DNA of 35,931 nucleotides from Candidatus Naiadarchaeum limnaeum. Lineage in GTDB: Archaea > Undinarchaeota > Undinarchaeia > Undinarchaeales > Naiadarchaeaceae. Of the stretch, positions 7,621 through 15,752 are shown piece after piece. Location of the stretch: contig DVAB01000016.1 of the NCBI GenBank assembly GCA_014189685.1, positions 1-35,931 on the forward strand. Direction: 5' to 3'. Numbering within the stretch: position 1 is the first letter of the stretch; every line of letters starts with the position of its first letter. The position numbers and the translations under genes are program-made. The notes beneath the pieces are model-generated. The model was not told the DNA's origin. It did not search any database and worked only from the letters and a program-made list of their open reading frames with translations.

Positions 7621-9137
7621 GCCATTAAGGAGGTTATGTATTTGTAGAGAGCAACTTTGTCTATCGGCTCCTTGTTTCCTATTATCTTAACTTTCAATGC
7701 ACCAACTGCATTTCCAACAAAACCAATTATTTCCATTGGGACACCAGTTGCTACTAATGGGGCCGTAATTGATAGGAATGCATCGCCAGCGCCCATTGTA
7801 TCGATAACTATTTCAGAGAAGGCAGGTATTTTTACAAGCCCATTAGAGGAAAAAATTATACAGCCTAGTGGGCCAGTCGTTGTTATTATTTTGCCGCAGG
7901 AAATTTTTTTGGAAAGATTTTTAATTAAAGCTTCCAGTGCACTGTTCTTGTCAAGGCTTGCCAAGCGAATTTCGCGCTCATCGGTGCAGACATAATCAAT
8001 TCTTGGGTATTTTGTAATTATATTGTACCCCATATTTCCTGCATTTGACTGTGTATTAACTGCAAGAAACTTTGCTTTTCTTGAGATAAGATTTATTAAA
8101 TCTTTGTTCAGCATCCCATGCCCAAAATCTGCAACAATTACCAGATCGTATTCGTGCAGGATTTTTTCCAAATGCCCACAAAGCTCGCGCGCCTGGGCTG
8201 GCTCCAGTTCCATGTCATCAAAAACATAGAACTCAAGGAGTTTTTTAAGCGGAGCAGCTTCAAGGAACCTTCTTTTAATTATTGTTGGAGCGTTTTTCTT
8301 GTAGTGGAAATATTTCTTCACTTTTTTGTTCAAATGTTTGTTTATGAAATCCGCTTGGGAATCTTTTTCACCCAATAAAGTAAAAAGTCCAACATTATCG
8401 CAGAAATTTGCAAGATGATTTGCTATTGCAAGTGTTCCGCCCGCAAATCTCTCTGTTTCAATATACTTTAAGGCAACTATCGGCTCCTTTCCTGCTTTTC
8501 CGATTGTCTGCCCGTATTGATACTCATCTATAATCGCCTCCCCGATTACGAGAATTTTTAAATTCTTGATTTTTTCAAGATAATCAATAACTTGCTTTGA
8601 AGTGAATTTTTTTGAAAACTCATCCAAATAATCCTCCGTTTCTTTCGGGAATACGTGCAAATGCTTGTTAATTAGATTGGATGAGCTGAAAGTGATTTCA
8701 TCTGTGAATTTTATCTCCCCACCAACTGCTTTGATTGCTTTTTCTTCCGCAGTTATGCCTTTTGAAAAGTCCTCATCTGCATTGCTGTAATCACTTCCCT
8801 TTACATAGACATTCGGCTTCAGCAATTTGATTGTTTCAACTGCTGTTTGCCATTTGTTAACTGCAACATAATCAACAACACCCAGAGAGGCTAAAACCTC
8901 TGCCCTTAGTTTTTCTGGGAAAGCTGGCCTGTGCGGTCCCTTGTTCACGTATTTGTCTGGAGTTACAGTCACAATTAAAACATCCCCGAATTTTCTTGCT
9001 GCCTTGAAATGCCTTATGTGCCCAACGTGCAACAAGTCAAATACCCCATGGCACTGGACAATTTTCTTTCCATCTGACTTCAAGTCAGAAACTATTTTCT
9101 GCAGCTCTTCCAGTCCAACAAGTTTTTCGTTCTTCAT
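7617..9137 (-). CDS. Cytidylyltransferase-PfkB sugar kinase fusion (HldE/RfaE-like, domains reversed)
   Basis: This 506-residue two-domain enzyme begins with a nucleotidyltransferase of the cytidylyltransferase superfamily. GVFDLLHVGHIRHF gives the HxGH motif at about 37-40, and NVYVKGSDY follows. It continues as a PfkB/ribokinase-type kinase whose signature DTMGAGDAF lies near residue 446. Bacterial HldE has the same two activities in the opposite order, kinase first. Known HldE enzymes phosphorylate heptose 7-phosphate at C1 and then transfer a nucleotide. Start ATG 9137 is preferred over ATG 9149 because it forms an ATGA overlap with the stop of the epimerase remnant upstream. No GmhA isomerase or GmhB phosphatase is in the window, so the sugar may be heptose or something else. 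Confidence 0.8.
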   Translation of the reverse strand: MKNEKLVGLEELQKIVSDLKSDGKKIVQCHGVFDLLHVGHIRHFKAARKFGDVLIVTVTPDKYVNKGPHRPAFPEKLRAEVLASLGVVDYVAVNKWQTAVETIKLLKPNVYVKGSDYSNADEDFSKGITAEEKAIKAVGGEIKFTDEITFSSSNLINKHLHVFPKETEDYLDEFSKKFTSKQVIDYLEKIKNLKILVIGEAIIDEYQYGQTIGKAGKEPIVALKYIETERFAGGTLAIANHLANFCDNVGLFTLLGEKDSQADFINKHLNKKVKKYFHYKKNAPTIIKRRFLEAAPLKKLLEFYVFDDMELEPAQARELCGHLEKILHEYDLVIVADFGHGMLNKDLINLISRKAKFLAVNTQSNAGNMGYNIITKYPRIDYVCTDEREIRLASLDKNSALEALIKNLSKKISCGKIITTTGPLGCIIFSSNGLVKIPAFSEIVIDTMGAGDAFLSITAPLVATGVPMEIIGFVGNAVGALKVKIIGNKEPIDKVALYKYITSLMA

Positions 9138-9259
9138 TTTTCCCAGCAACCCAATAATTCTATAAGCGTATTAATATTGTGCCAATCTTTTAATAGTCTG
9201 CCCAAGTACGAGCCGATAAATCTGGCTCCGCCAGTAACAATTACTTTTAGGCCTCCCAT
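9134..9259 (-). pseudogene. N-terminal remnant of a nucleotide-sugar epimerase
   Basis: This 41-codon frame is not in the ORF track. It reads MGGLKVIVTGGARFIGSYLG and then degenerates to a TGA that overlaps the next start (ATGA). The first 25 residues are the characteristic NAD-binding beta-alpha unit of extended SDR epimerases (normally near 300 residues). The protein therefore lost its remainder, probably by a deletion that joined its start to the kinase fusion. It sits about 30 bases below the cluster's TATA box, so it may now act as a translated leader coupled to the downstream gene. Confidence 0.6.
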
Positions 9260-9290
9260 ATGCTTGCTCCTAGTCGATGGAGAGATTCTT

Positions 9291-9298
9291 TTTATAAA
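9291..9298 (-). promoter_or_regulatory. TATA box of the sugar cluster operon
   Basis: TTTATAAA lies 32-39 bases upstream of ATG 9259, the spacing expected for a short-leader archaeal transcript. A second AT-rich candidate (TTTAAATA) lies about 15 bases further upstream. It would drive all minus-strand genes down to about 2,699. Confidence 0.55.
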
Positions 9299-9323
9299 AT
9301 TTAGTGTATTTAAAGCTTCTGAA

Positions 9324-9668
9324 TTACAAATAAGGATTGTCAGATTTCTTCTCTTCTTTCTTTTCAGGGGCTAAATATGGATTTACTGGAGGAGCTGTTG
9401 GTGCAGGAGTAACAGGTTTTGGAGCTGCTGGCTGCACTGGAGCAAGGAAATAAGAAGCGGTTTTTTCCCCTGCCTTGCGAATAACTTTTCTTTCGTTTTG
9501 CAAAGTCTGCAAAATTGATGCAACTAATTGCTTGTCAGCGTATCTTGGGCCTTTTGAGCGGGTCTTTCCAGTAATCAATTCAACATTTCTTGCAGTGTTT
9601 CCATCTTTTGCCCCCAAATCGCGCAAAGCGTCGAGAACAATTTTTTTGTCGTTTTCACTGATAGCCAT
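9324..9668 (-). CDS. Small winged-helix-like protein with Pro-rich tail
   Basis: The family is not recognised. The 114-residue product has a charged helical N-terminal region (residues 1-75) with the rhythm of a winged-helix or nucleic-acid-binding domain: KKIVLDALRDLGAKDGNTA, then LVASILQTLQNERKVIRKA. It is followed by a Pro/Ala-rich linker (about 77-95) and a short charged tail in which NPYL occurs twice, once at the very C-terminus. Start ATG 9668 is supported by AGGGGT five bases upstream and a TATA-like ATTTAAATA near 9,730. It is a single-gene unit between the Lhr/phosphoesterase pair and the sugar cluster. The function is unknown. The repeated tail motif may be a docking peptide (inference). 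Confidence 0.65.
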   Translation of the reverse strand: MAISENDKKIVLDALRDLGAKDGNTARNVELITGKTRSKGPRYADKQLVASILQTLQNERKVIRKAGEKTASYFLAPVQPAAPKPVTPAPTAPPVNPYLAPEKKEEKKSDNPYL

Positions 9669-9728
9669 TTTTACCCCTAAAAGTTAAATTTTGACTCTAA
9701 ACGAGTGCAGTAAGAATGTGCAAAGGGG

Positions 9729-9740
9729 TATTTAAATATT
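9729..9740 (-). promoter_or_regulatory. TATA-like element upstream of the 114-aa gene
   Basis: AATATTTAAATA on the minus strand lies about 60-70 bases before ATG 9668. That would give a leader of about 40 bases ending in an AGGGGT ribosome-binding sequence at 9673-9678. Confidence 0.4.
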
Positions 9741-9761
9741 TATTTTTATATCTTATAGCCG

Positions 9762-10505
9762 CTATTTTTGCGGCTTTTCTAAGTTCTTAATCTTTCCAAA
9801 ATACTTAATTTCGTCTGGTGCAGCAACCACAAATACTTCAAAGTTTTTTAGATTTAAGTCTTCTAAAAATTCAGAAATAACTTCTTCACGCAAAATATCT
9901 GTGCCCTCTGTTACTAAACAAAAAGAGGGCTGCACAATTAGGTTTTTTCGTTTCCAACTTCCTTTTAAAAAACATTTGTATTTTTCTGTTATTATTCCAT
10001 CTGTTAGGCTAACTGCAGGATGCTCGTTTCCAATAATAATTGTTTTTGCGTCTGAAAGGCGTTTATCCTTTTTTGGAATTATATGACCGTGAGTTATGAA
10101 AATATTTTTGCTTGGAGAAAATCCTATTTTTTCAAATTGAACATTTCTTTTATTTGTTATTCTGTCTAAAATTATATCGTGATTGCCTTTTATTACAATA
10201 ATTTTTTCACAGTGAATTGAGAGAATATCAATTAGTTCTAAAATTTCATCCCATTCTTGATTTGAAATCCTTCCGAATTCGTGCTTTAGGTCGCCGTTTA
10301 TTACAATATACTTAAAAGTTGGATATTCCTGAAAAATTCTTTCAAGCCTTGCTTTTATTTCATTAAATTGGAATGGTGGAACTAAAATTCCGCGCATATG
10401 CAGTTCTTTTTCATAGCCGAGATGGAGGTCGCTGATTATAAAGGTGTTTTCTTTTTGTAAATAGATTCCCAAATCCAATGCTTCAACTTCAGGCAGCAAT
10501 TTCAT
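9762..10505 (-). CDS. Metallophosphoesterase, COG1407 (archaeal ICC-like)
   Basis: This roughly 247-residue calcineurin-fold phosphoesterase carries metal-binding motifs in order: [34 protein letters not shown]. The [18 protein letters not shown] opening is typical of the COG1407 group. This group is often encoded next to Lhr helicases in archaea, as here. The ORF track start at 10556 lies within the helicase gene. ATG 10505 ([14 protein letters not shown]) matches the family start and overlaps the helicase stop by 17 bases, implying translational coupling. The partner helicase suggests a role in nucleic-acid repair or processing. The substrate is unproven. Confidence 0.8.
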   Translation of the reverse strand: MKLLPEVEALDLGIYLQKENTFIISDLHLGYEKELHMRGILVPPFQFNEIKARLERIFQEYPTFKYIVINGDLKHEFGRISNQEWDEILELIDILSIHCEKIIVIKGNHDIILDRITNKRNVQFEKIGFSPSKNIFITHGHIIPKKDKRLSDAKTIIIGNEHPAVSLTDGIITEKYKCFLKGSWKRKNLIVQPSFCLVTEGTDILREEVISEFLEDLNLKNFEVFVVAAPDEIKYFGKIKNLEKPQK

Positions 10506-13092
10506 ACGGCTCAATCTGCTTAAGTATCGCTTTATGCATTCTTCTAACAAACTCAAGCTTGTCCTCCATTTTTAGTATATCCAAATAACCGCGCGCAATT
10601 AAATTAAGCGCAAATGGGCTTGGAATTTCTGTTGCGATTACATGTATCTTAATTTTTCCAGACTTAATTTCAGAAAGAACTTTTTCAGTTCTCTTTATGT
10701 CCATTAAGTCCTCAAGAACTTCGCGCCGGGCTTCTTCTAGAATCGGAAACTTGTCACTTATCCTTTTAACTGAGGACAATAAAATTTGCGCACCCATTTG
10801 CTGGCGGCCAACAGATTTTCTATGGCCTTTATAACTGCGGAGAATCATAAGAGATCGCATAGCACAGTGCCTGAACCTGCGCTTTAAAATTTCTGTTTGA
10901 TCTATTGCGCGCTTTAAAAGTTCGCGGAGATGTTCGGGCTTTAGACTTTGAAAAGCGCGAAGGACTTGCATCTTTTGGCTTTCAGAGGTTAAGTAGAAAC
11001 CATTATCAGTTAAAGCAATTGCAACATTTTTATTCCTAGATATTCTGGAGATCTCATAAGCAATTGCACGCGAAAGAGCATCGTTTACTCTGCGGCCATA
11101 CAAACTATGAAATATTATGAATTTCTTTTCTCCAAAACCTTTGTAAAATTCAACTACAAGTTTTTTATCATTTGGAATTTCTGCAAACAGGAATTGCTCG
11201 CGGAAATATTCGTAGATTGAGTTAGCAGAGTTTTCATCAACATAGAGATATTCATGAATAAACTTTACAATTTCAGCCTTTGAACGCTTTTCTTTAAAAA
11301 GCTCCTCTAGTTTTCTTCTGAATTTTTGGATTTCAATTGCAACATCAAAATTTAATGGAAGCATTTCTGAGAACCAGCTCGGAACAGTTGGAAGGGTGTG
11401 CGGCATCGGAGTAACTTGCACAGTCATCCCGCGCGCAAAGTTAAAGCGGTAAGTTTTTCCACCTAGAACAAATATATCTCCTTTTTTTAAGCGCTCCAAA
11501 AAACCTTCATCAAGCATTCCTATGCGCTCTTCTCCAAATTTTACTTCTAAATAGGATTCCTCAGGAATTGTTCCAATATTAGTGCTATAAATTACACGGG
11601 CAATTTTTGAGCGGCGACCAAGCATTTTTGTTACAGGATCATACCAGATTTTTGCATAAACAGAGCGCTGCTCTAGGCTAACATATTCGCCTGCAAGATA
11701 TTTCAGAACAGATTCAAATTGTTCCCAGGAGAGGTCTTTGTAACAATAGCTGCGGCGAATTAAATCAAGAGCAGTTTCAGCGTGCTGCTTGTTTTCAATA
11801 GCAAGGCCATAGATGTGCTGAACAATTACATCAAGGCAGTTTTGCGGGATGTCAATATTGTCAATTTTATTTTCATATGCGTTTTTCAGCATAACTGCGC
11901 ACTCAACTAAGTCATCTCTATCCAAAACAATAAATCTGCCTTTAATTTTATCATGGAGTTTGTGTCCGGAGCGGCCGCATCTCTGCAAAGCACGAGCTGT
12001 TGATTTTGGGCTTCCTAATAGAATAACCAGATCAATATATCCTATGTCAATTCCAAGCTCAAGGGAAGTAGAGCAGACAACAACTTTAAGCTCGCCTTTT
12101 CTCAGTTTGTTTTCAAGATCAAGCCTGTGCTCTCTTGAAAGTGAAGAATGGTGCGCGCCAATGTTTTCCAGGTATTTTTTTGGATATTTGGTTTTCAAGT
12201 GATGAACAACTCGCTCAGTAGCTGAGCGGGTATTTGTAAAAATAAGAGTTGTTTTATGCTCTTGGATTAGATCGTCCAGAAGTTTGTATAATGAATTGTG
12301 CAGCTCTTCTTGAGTAGCATTAATTATGCTTGGAACTGGGCACAAAACTTTTAGATCAAATTCTTTAATAAGTTGGACATCAACAATTTTACAATCTCTT
12401 GGGGAACCATTTTGAAAGCCAACTAAGAATTTTGCAACCTCTTCAAGAGGCGCAACAGTTGCGCTCAAGCCTATCCTAGTAAAAGGGCCAGAAACATTTT
12501 GCAATCTTTCTAGAGAAACCGAAAGGTGAACCCCGCGCTTGTTTGGAGCTAATGCGTGCACTTCATCAATAATAACCCATTGCACATCTGTTAAGAGTTT
12601 TTTAAATTTTGGAGCAACTAAAACTATTCCAAGGCTTTCAGGAGTTGTAATTAAGATATGTGGCGGCTTTACAAGCATTTTTTGCCTTTCAGAAGTTGTT
12701 GTGTCTCCTGTACGCACTGCAACTCTAATTCCAAGATCTTTTCCTGCAAGTTTTTCAATTTCCTCAAGAGGATTTTTTAAATTAACCTCAATATCCCTAG
12801 AGAGTGCCCTGAGTGGAGAAATATAAACACAATAAGTTTTGTCTTCCAGTTTTCCCTGTTTTGAAAGAGAGACAAGCTCGCTAATTATAGATAGAAAAGC
12901 AGAAAGTGTTTTCCCAGAGCCTGTGGGCGCTGAGATAAGTGTATTCTCTTTTTTGTGAATAGAAATAACAGAATATTTTTGCGGCGGGGCGAAAGTTTTG
13001 AATTTTTGCTTAAACCATTTTACAATTAGACTGTCCAGTACCTCGAAGATACTCTCGTCTGCATATTCCTTAGTAAGATACTGTATTGTCAC
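10489..13092 (-). CDS. lhr: Lhr-family superfamily 2 ATP-dependent helicase
   Basis: This 867-residue DEAD/DEAH helicase has Walker [10 protein letters not shown] (about 54-62), motif [10 protein letters not shown] (174-181) and the Lhr-specific [14 protein letters not shown] after it. Motif III SAT appears in GLSATVAP and motif VI in [13 protein letters not shown]. The long C-terminal part corresponds to the winged-helix and Lhr-core domains. The length fits archaeal Lhr-core proteins. Characterised Lhr enzymes translocate 3'-5' on single-stranded DNA and unwind RNA:DNA hybrids. Translation starts at GTG 13092. It is divergent from corA with an 88-base shared promoter region and co-transcribed with the overlapping phosphoesterase. 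Confidence 0.9.
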   Translation of the reverse strand: MTIQYLTKEYADESIFEVLDSLIVKWFKQKFKTFAPPQKYSVISIHKKENTLISAPTGSGKTLSAFLSIISELVSLSKQGKLEDKTYCVYISPLRALSRDIEVNLKNPLEEIEKLAGKDLGIRVAVRTGDTTTSERQKMLVKPPHILITTPESLGIVLVAPKFKKLLTDVQWVIIDEVHALAPNKRGVHLSVSLERLQNVSGPFTRIGLSATVAPLEEVAKFLVGFQNGSPRDCKIVDVQLIKEFDLKVLCPVPSIINATQEELHNSLYKLLDDLIQEHKTTLIFTNTRSATERVVHHLKTKYPKKYLENIGAHHSSLSREHRLDLENKLRKGELKVVVCSTSLELGIDIGYIDLVILLGSPKSTARALQRCGRSGHKLHDKIKGRFIVLDRDDLVECAVMLKNAYENKIDNIDIPQNCLDVIVQHIYGLAIENKQHAETALDLIRRSYCYKDLSWEQFESVLKYLAGEYVSLEQRSVYAKIWYDPVTKMLGRRSKIARVIYSTNIGTIPEESYLEVKFGEERIGMLDEGFLERLKKGDIFVLGGKTYRFNFARGMTVQVTPMPHTLPTVPSWFSEMLPLNFDVAIEIQKFRRKLEELFKEKRSKAEIVKFIHEYLYVDENSANSIYEYFREQFLFAEIPNDKKLVVEFYKGFGEKKFIIFHSLYGRRVNDALSRAIAYEISRISRNKNVAIALTDNGFYLTSESQKMQVLRAFQSLKPEHLRELLKRAIDQTEILKRRFRHCAMRSLMILRSYKGHRKSVGRQQMGAQILLSSVKRISDKFPILEEARREVLEDLMDIKRTEKVLSEIKSGKIKIHVIATEIPSPFALNLIARGYLDILKMEDKLEFVRRMHKAILKQIEPYEIAA

Positions 13093-13141
13093 TAGGATAG
13101 TGCTAGCTACAATTCTATGCGAATTGAAAACCAGCGATTAG

Positions 13142-13150
13142 CTTTATAAC
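13142..13150. promoter_or_regulatory. Shared TATA region between lhr and corA
   Basis: CTTTATAAC reads as a TATA box on the plus strand, about 35 bases before corA ATG 13181, and as GTTATAAAG on the minus strand, about 50 bases before lhr GTG 13092. A second AT-rich stretch ATTATATATTTTT (13158-13170) may instead serve corA. The choice cannot be made by eye. Confidence 0.35.
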
Positions 13151-13180
13151 CAGGAGAATTATATATTTTTCGAGGCTGGG

Positions 13181-14107
13181 ATGGATATTTATACACATAA
13201 GAAAGGAATTGGCTTTGTAAAATCAAAAAAGATAAGCCCGCGCTCTGAAAATTGGGTTGATCTAGTTAGCCCAACTGAAACAGAATTGAAGGAAATATCG
13301 AAAAAATTTAAAATACCACTCTTTTTATTAAAAAGAGAAAAAAGACCGCATAGGCCAAAGTTTGAGAATTTTAAAAAGTTTGTTGCGTTTAATTTTAAGA
13401 AGGTAAAATTTAATAAGGAGATTTCAACGCAGCATGTGACATTTATTTTTGCAGAAAGGTATCTGATAACAATACACTCTGGACTTCAAGAATTGTCTGA
13501 ATTAAAGAAAAAAATAAATAAAAAGGATTTTGAAGTAAGACATGTAACAGATAGCGATTATTTGCTCTATTTAATGCTTGAGGATTTAATTGAGAGTTTT
13601 TTCCCAATACTTGAGAAAATTGATGCAAAAATAGAAAAGCTACAGAGAGTGGTTTTTGATGAAGTTGGCCAAGCTGTGCTCGAGGAAATTTTTGAGCTGC
13701 GGCAAATTGTTTTTGAGCTGCATAAAATTCTGGCAGCTGAGAGAGAAGTTTTATTGTTCCTGCATGAGGGGGTGCCTGGGATAAAAGACAAAAATGTTAT
13801 GTATTTTAAGGATTTGTACAACCATCTTTTGCAGATCACTGATGAGGAGGAAATAGCGCGCGAGGTTTTGGGAAATACTGCTGAAACTTATGTTTCAGTG
13901 ACTAATAACAGAATACAAGATGCCACGAAAGTTCTCACTGTTATTGCAACAATTCTTCTTCCTATGACTGTTATAACTGGAATATATGGAATGAATGTAA
14001 GTTTCCCTGAGGCAAAAGTTCCTGGATTTTATTATGCGATTCTTGGAATTCTTGCAATGAGTGGGTTAGGTACTTATCTATATTTCAAAAGAAAGGGTTG
14101 GGCTTAA
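13181..14107 (+). CDS. corA: CorA-like divalent cation transporter
   Basis: This 308-residue protein ends in two transmembrane segments. The CorA signature GMN (in GIYGMNVSFPE, near 270) comes directly after the first of them. The N-terminal 230 residues form the charged cytoplasmic domain, with the long helix ending in ATKVLTVIATILLPMTVITG. CorA proteins are pentameric channels for Mg2+ (also Co2+ or Ni2+). The acidic/polar loop after GMN (VSFPEAKVPG) is shorter and less acidic than in classic CorA, so the cation preference is open. It is monocistronic by appearance, since a likely non-coding stretch follows. Confidence 0.88.
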   Translation: MDIYTHKKGIGFVKSKKISPRSENWVDLVSPTETELKEISKKFKIPLFLLKREKRPHRPKFENFKKFVAFNFKKVKFNKEISTQHVTFIFAERYLITIHSGLQELSELKKKINKKDFEVRHVTDSDYLLYLMLEDLIESFFPILEKIDAKIEKLQRVVFDEVGQAVLEEIFELRQIVFELHKILAAEREVLLFLHEGVPGIKDKNVMYFKDLYNHLLQITDEEEIAREVLGNTAETYVSVTNNRIQDATKVLTVIATILLPMTVITGIYGMNVSFPEAKVPGFYYAILGILAMSGLGTYLYFKRKGWA

Positions 14108-14115
14108 AACTAATT

Positions 14116-14213
14116 CTTGGCACCCTAGAGATGGCCGTAGGCCTATTTAGGGATTGCGAGTTCACAAATTTTCAAATAGACGAGCAATCCCTAATGTAGT
14201 CCCATGGTGCCAG
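14116..14213 (+). ncRNA. Candidate structured RNA in the corA-UPF0200 intergenic region
   Basis: No frame of note covers this stretch. The sequence closes with an outer stem TTGGCACC (14117-14124) pairing with GGTGCCAG (14206-14213). Inside it are a small GGCC-GTA-GGCC hairpin (14133-14143) and an 11-bp perfect stem TTAGGGATTGC / GCAATCCCTAA (14147-14157 with 14184-14194) with a 26-nt loop, giving a three-way junction. The downstream gene has its own TATA box at about 14,390, so this is not its leader. It is either an independent small RNA (a weak TATA-like CTATATTTC lies near 14,078) or the 3' region of the corA mRNA. It does not match SRP RNA, RNase P RNA, tRNA or a riboswitch that I know. 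Confidence 0.4.
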
Positions 14214-14228
14214 CTGACATTTAAAAGG

Positions 14229-14300
14229 TTGGCACAAATAAGAAAAAACTTCAGCTGTGAAAGGGAAAAAACCGGCCAAAAGAACAATGGCCGGCCACCT
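14229..14300 (+). other. Second pairing partner and GC hairpin following the candidate RNA
   Basis: TTGGCAC recurs at 14229-14235 and could compete with 14117-14124 for pairing with GTGCCAG (14207-14213). A strong hairpin CCGGCCA-9 nt-TGGCCGG occupies 14272-14294. The rest of the 315-base gene-free stretch (14301-14387) holds only an inverted repeat GTAAAT-GA-ATTTAC (14332-14345) and the AT-rich promoter. Confidence 0.45.
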
Positions 14301-14387
14301 CCCAAAGAATATTATAGATAGTTTTAAATGTGTAAATGAATTTACTTCTCCACGCCCCCTTTATTAAATTTGAATTAGGAAAACTCA

Positions 14388-14398
14388 TATTTATATAT
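14388..14398 (+). promoter_or_regulatory. TATA box for the UPF0200 gene
   Basis: ATTTATATATT lies 25-35 bases upstream of ATG 14423, which places transcription initiation at or very near the start codon, so the mRNA is probably leaderless or nearly so. Confidence 0.6.
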
Positions 14399-14422
14399 TG
14401 CGCAACACATCAAAATTGAAGA

Positions 14423-14983
14423 ATGAAAATTGTTGCTTTTGTCGGAATGCCAGGCAGTGGAAAAACAGTTGCTGCAGATGTGGCGCGAAAATTAAAATTT
14501 CCTGTTATGCGATTGGGGGATTTAACAGATGAGGAATTAAAAGCGCGCGGATTAGAGAGAAATGAGATAAATGAAAGAATTGTGCGCGAGGCTCTGCGCG
14601 CGCAGTATGGAATGGATGTTTATGCAAAAAAGGCCGCAGAAAAAATCGAACCTGTGAATTTTGGAAAAAATTTGGTTGTTTTGGATGGGGTAAAAAGTTT
14701 TGAGGAATATTTATTTCTTAAAAGTAAGTTTGGAAAAGGTTTTGTTGCCGTTTGTATTATCGTTTCGCCTGAAACAAGGCACTCAAGATTGATGAAAAGA
14801 AAAATTCGGCCTTTAAAAAAGCAAGATTGCGTGAGCAGGGATCGGTCTGAATTGGAAAATCTGAATGAGGGAGCAACAATTGCGATGTCAGATGTGTTTA
14901 TTTCAAATGAGGGACTAACAAAAAATGAGTTTCAGACAAAAATTGATGGCTTGCTTAAAAAATCTAGTAGAGAAAAGACTTAA
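14423..14983 (+). CDS. UPF0200-family P-loop nucleotide kinase-like protein
   Basis: This 186-residue protein opens with a P-loop, VGMPGSGKT (residues 7-15), and continues with VMRLGDLTDEELKARGLE (about 30-46), the hallmark of the archaeal UPF0200 group related to adenylate and dephospho-CoA kinases. The C-terminal half contains the lid-type basic segment MKRKIRPLKKQDCVSRD (about 120-136) and an NEG motif near the end. The length is normal for the family. The substrate is not established; a nucleotide or cofactor kinase is the usual guess. It is followed, 79 bases later, by a separately promoted PRC-barrel gene. Confidence 0.82.
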   Translation: MKIVAFVGMPGSGKTVAADVARKLKFPVMRLGDLTDEELKARGLERNEINERIVREALRAQYGMDVYAKKAAEKIEPVNFGKNLVVLDGVKSFEEYLFLKSKFGKGFVAVCIIVSPETRHSRLMKRKIRPLKKQDCVSRDRSELENLNEGATIAMSDVFISNEGLTKNEFQTKIDGLLKKSSREKT

Positions 14984-15005
14984 ATACTATGCATTTTTAT
15001 AAAAA

Positions 15006-15055
15006 TTAGCGGTTTCGGATATAGATTTGAAACGATAAGCTAAAACTTAGAGGTG
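15006..15055 (+). promoter_or_regulatory. Leader of the PRC-barrel gene with nested stem and Shine-Dalgarno site
   Basis: Upstream TATA candidates are TTTTTATAAAAATT (14994-15007) and TTAAATAC (14980-14987). The leader can fold as TTAGC (15006-15010) with GCTAA (15039-15043), enclosing GTTTC (15012-15016) with GAAAC (15029-15033). GAGGTG at 15050-15055 is a strong ribosome-binding site seven bases before ATG 15063. Confidence 0.4.
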
Positions 15056-15062
15056 TCTAAAA

Positions 15063-15320
15063 ATGGCGCGCGTTCCTTTCAAGGAAATTCAAGGAAAAAC
15101 TGTTGTTTCTGAAGGCGGCCGAATGTTCGGCAAGGTTTTGGATGCAACAGCTGATGTCTCAACTGGCGAGCTCATCAACATGATTGTTGAGCCAACAAAA
15201 TACATAACTGCGCATTTTGAGGATTTGGTTAAAGACAAGCAGGGAAGAATTTTACTCCCGTTCAGTGCAGTGAGCGCAGTTGGGGATTTTGTACTTGTAA
15301 ATGAGGCTGATGTTTTATAA
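15063..15320 (+). CDS. PRC-barrel domain protein
   Basis: This 85-residue protein is a single PRC-barrel. FKEIQGKTVVSEGGRMFGKVLDATAD and a late LPFSAVSAVGDFVLV segment match the beta-barrel pattern of photosynthetic-reaction-centre-H/RimM-type domains. Stand-alone PRC-barrel proteins of this size are abundant in archaea; some have been linked to RNA processing or cell division, but no function can be assigned here. A strong ribosome-binding site, its own leader and a hairpin terminator directly after the stop indicate a well-expressed monocistronic gene. Confidence 0.85.
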   Translation: MARVPFKEIQGKTVVSEGGRMFGKVLDATADVSTGELINMIVEPTKYITAHFEDLVKDKQGRILLPFSAVSAVGDFVLVNEADVL

Positions 15321-15360
15321 GCGGCGTAAAATTTAAAAGAGACGCCGCATTTTTATTTTT
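15321..15360 (+). terminator. Hairpin and T-rich terminator after the PRC-barrel gene
   Basis: GCGGCGT (15321-15327) pairs perfectly with ACGCCGC (15342-15348) and is followed by ATTTTTATTTTT. The hairpin begins at the base after the stop codon. The T-rich tail alone could terminate archaeal RNA polymerase. Confidence 0.7.
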
Positions 15361-15365
15361 ATGTC

Positions 15366-15752
15366 ATGAAGATCAGCGTTAGTTCTAGGTCAAGAGTTGA
15401 TTTGATTGATGTTACAGGGGAAGTTGAAAAAAATCTAAAAATTAAAGAGGGAATAGTTGTTGTTTACACTCCACACACAACCTGCGGGCTTTTTATAAAT
15501 GAATATGATTCTGGATTGAAAAAGGATATCGTAAAACTTTTGGAAAAATTAGTTCCGCAAGGAGCAGGATGGGCACACGATCCTGAGGAAGGAAATGCTG
15601 ATTCGCATATGCGCTCGATTTTATTGGGACATTCAGTAGTTGTTCCAGTTGATAATGGAAAACTGCAATTAGGAACTTGGCAATCAATATTTTTTGCAGA
15701 GCTTTTTGGGCCGCGCACTAGGGAAGTTATTATAAAAGAGATAAAAGGCTAG
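15366..15752 (+). CDS. YjbQ family (UPF0047) protein
   Basis: This 128-residue protein is a full-length YjbQ/UPF0047 member. The signature is seen in VVYTPHTTCGLFINE (about 32-46), AHDPEEGNADSHMRSILLGHSVVVPV (about 75-100, with the conserved His residues) and the terminal GTWQSIFFAELFGPRTREV. Members have thiamine-phosphate-synthase side activity when overexpressed in E. coli, but the physiological role is unresolved. ATG 15366 follows the upstream terminator tail closely, so the transcript is probably leaderless. Its stop overlaps the end of the convergent thioredoxin gene by four bases. Confidence 0.88.
   Translation: MKISVSSRSRVDLIDVTGEVEKNLKIKEGIVVVYTPHTTCGLFINEYDSGLKKDIVKLLEKLVPQGAGWAHDPEEGNADSHMRSILLGHSVVVPVDNGKLQLGTWQSIFFAELFGPRTREVIIKEIKG

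Noticed and set aside
9757-9780. GCCGC-TATTTTT-GCGGC followed by TTTTC, terminator-like
   Set aside because: The T tract is on the plus strand where no gene ends. On the minus strand it overlaps the phosphoesterase stop codon and is followed by an A-rich promoter region, not by T.
13680-13735. Direct repeat TTTTTGAGCTGC in corA
   Set aside because: The two copies encode similar helix heptads (IFELRQ, VFELHK) of the cytoplasmic domain and are in frame; this is protein repetition, not a DNA element.
14184-14213. TGTAGTCCC after the long stem, resembling the UGUAA/UGUAG turn of SRP Alu-domain RNA
   Set aside because: The S-domain signature (GGAAGG with AGCAG) is absent downstream and the order of helices does not fit SRP RNA. 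No RNase P CR-I or tRNA T-arm motif is present either.
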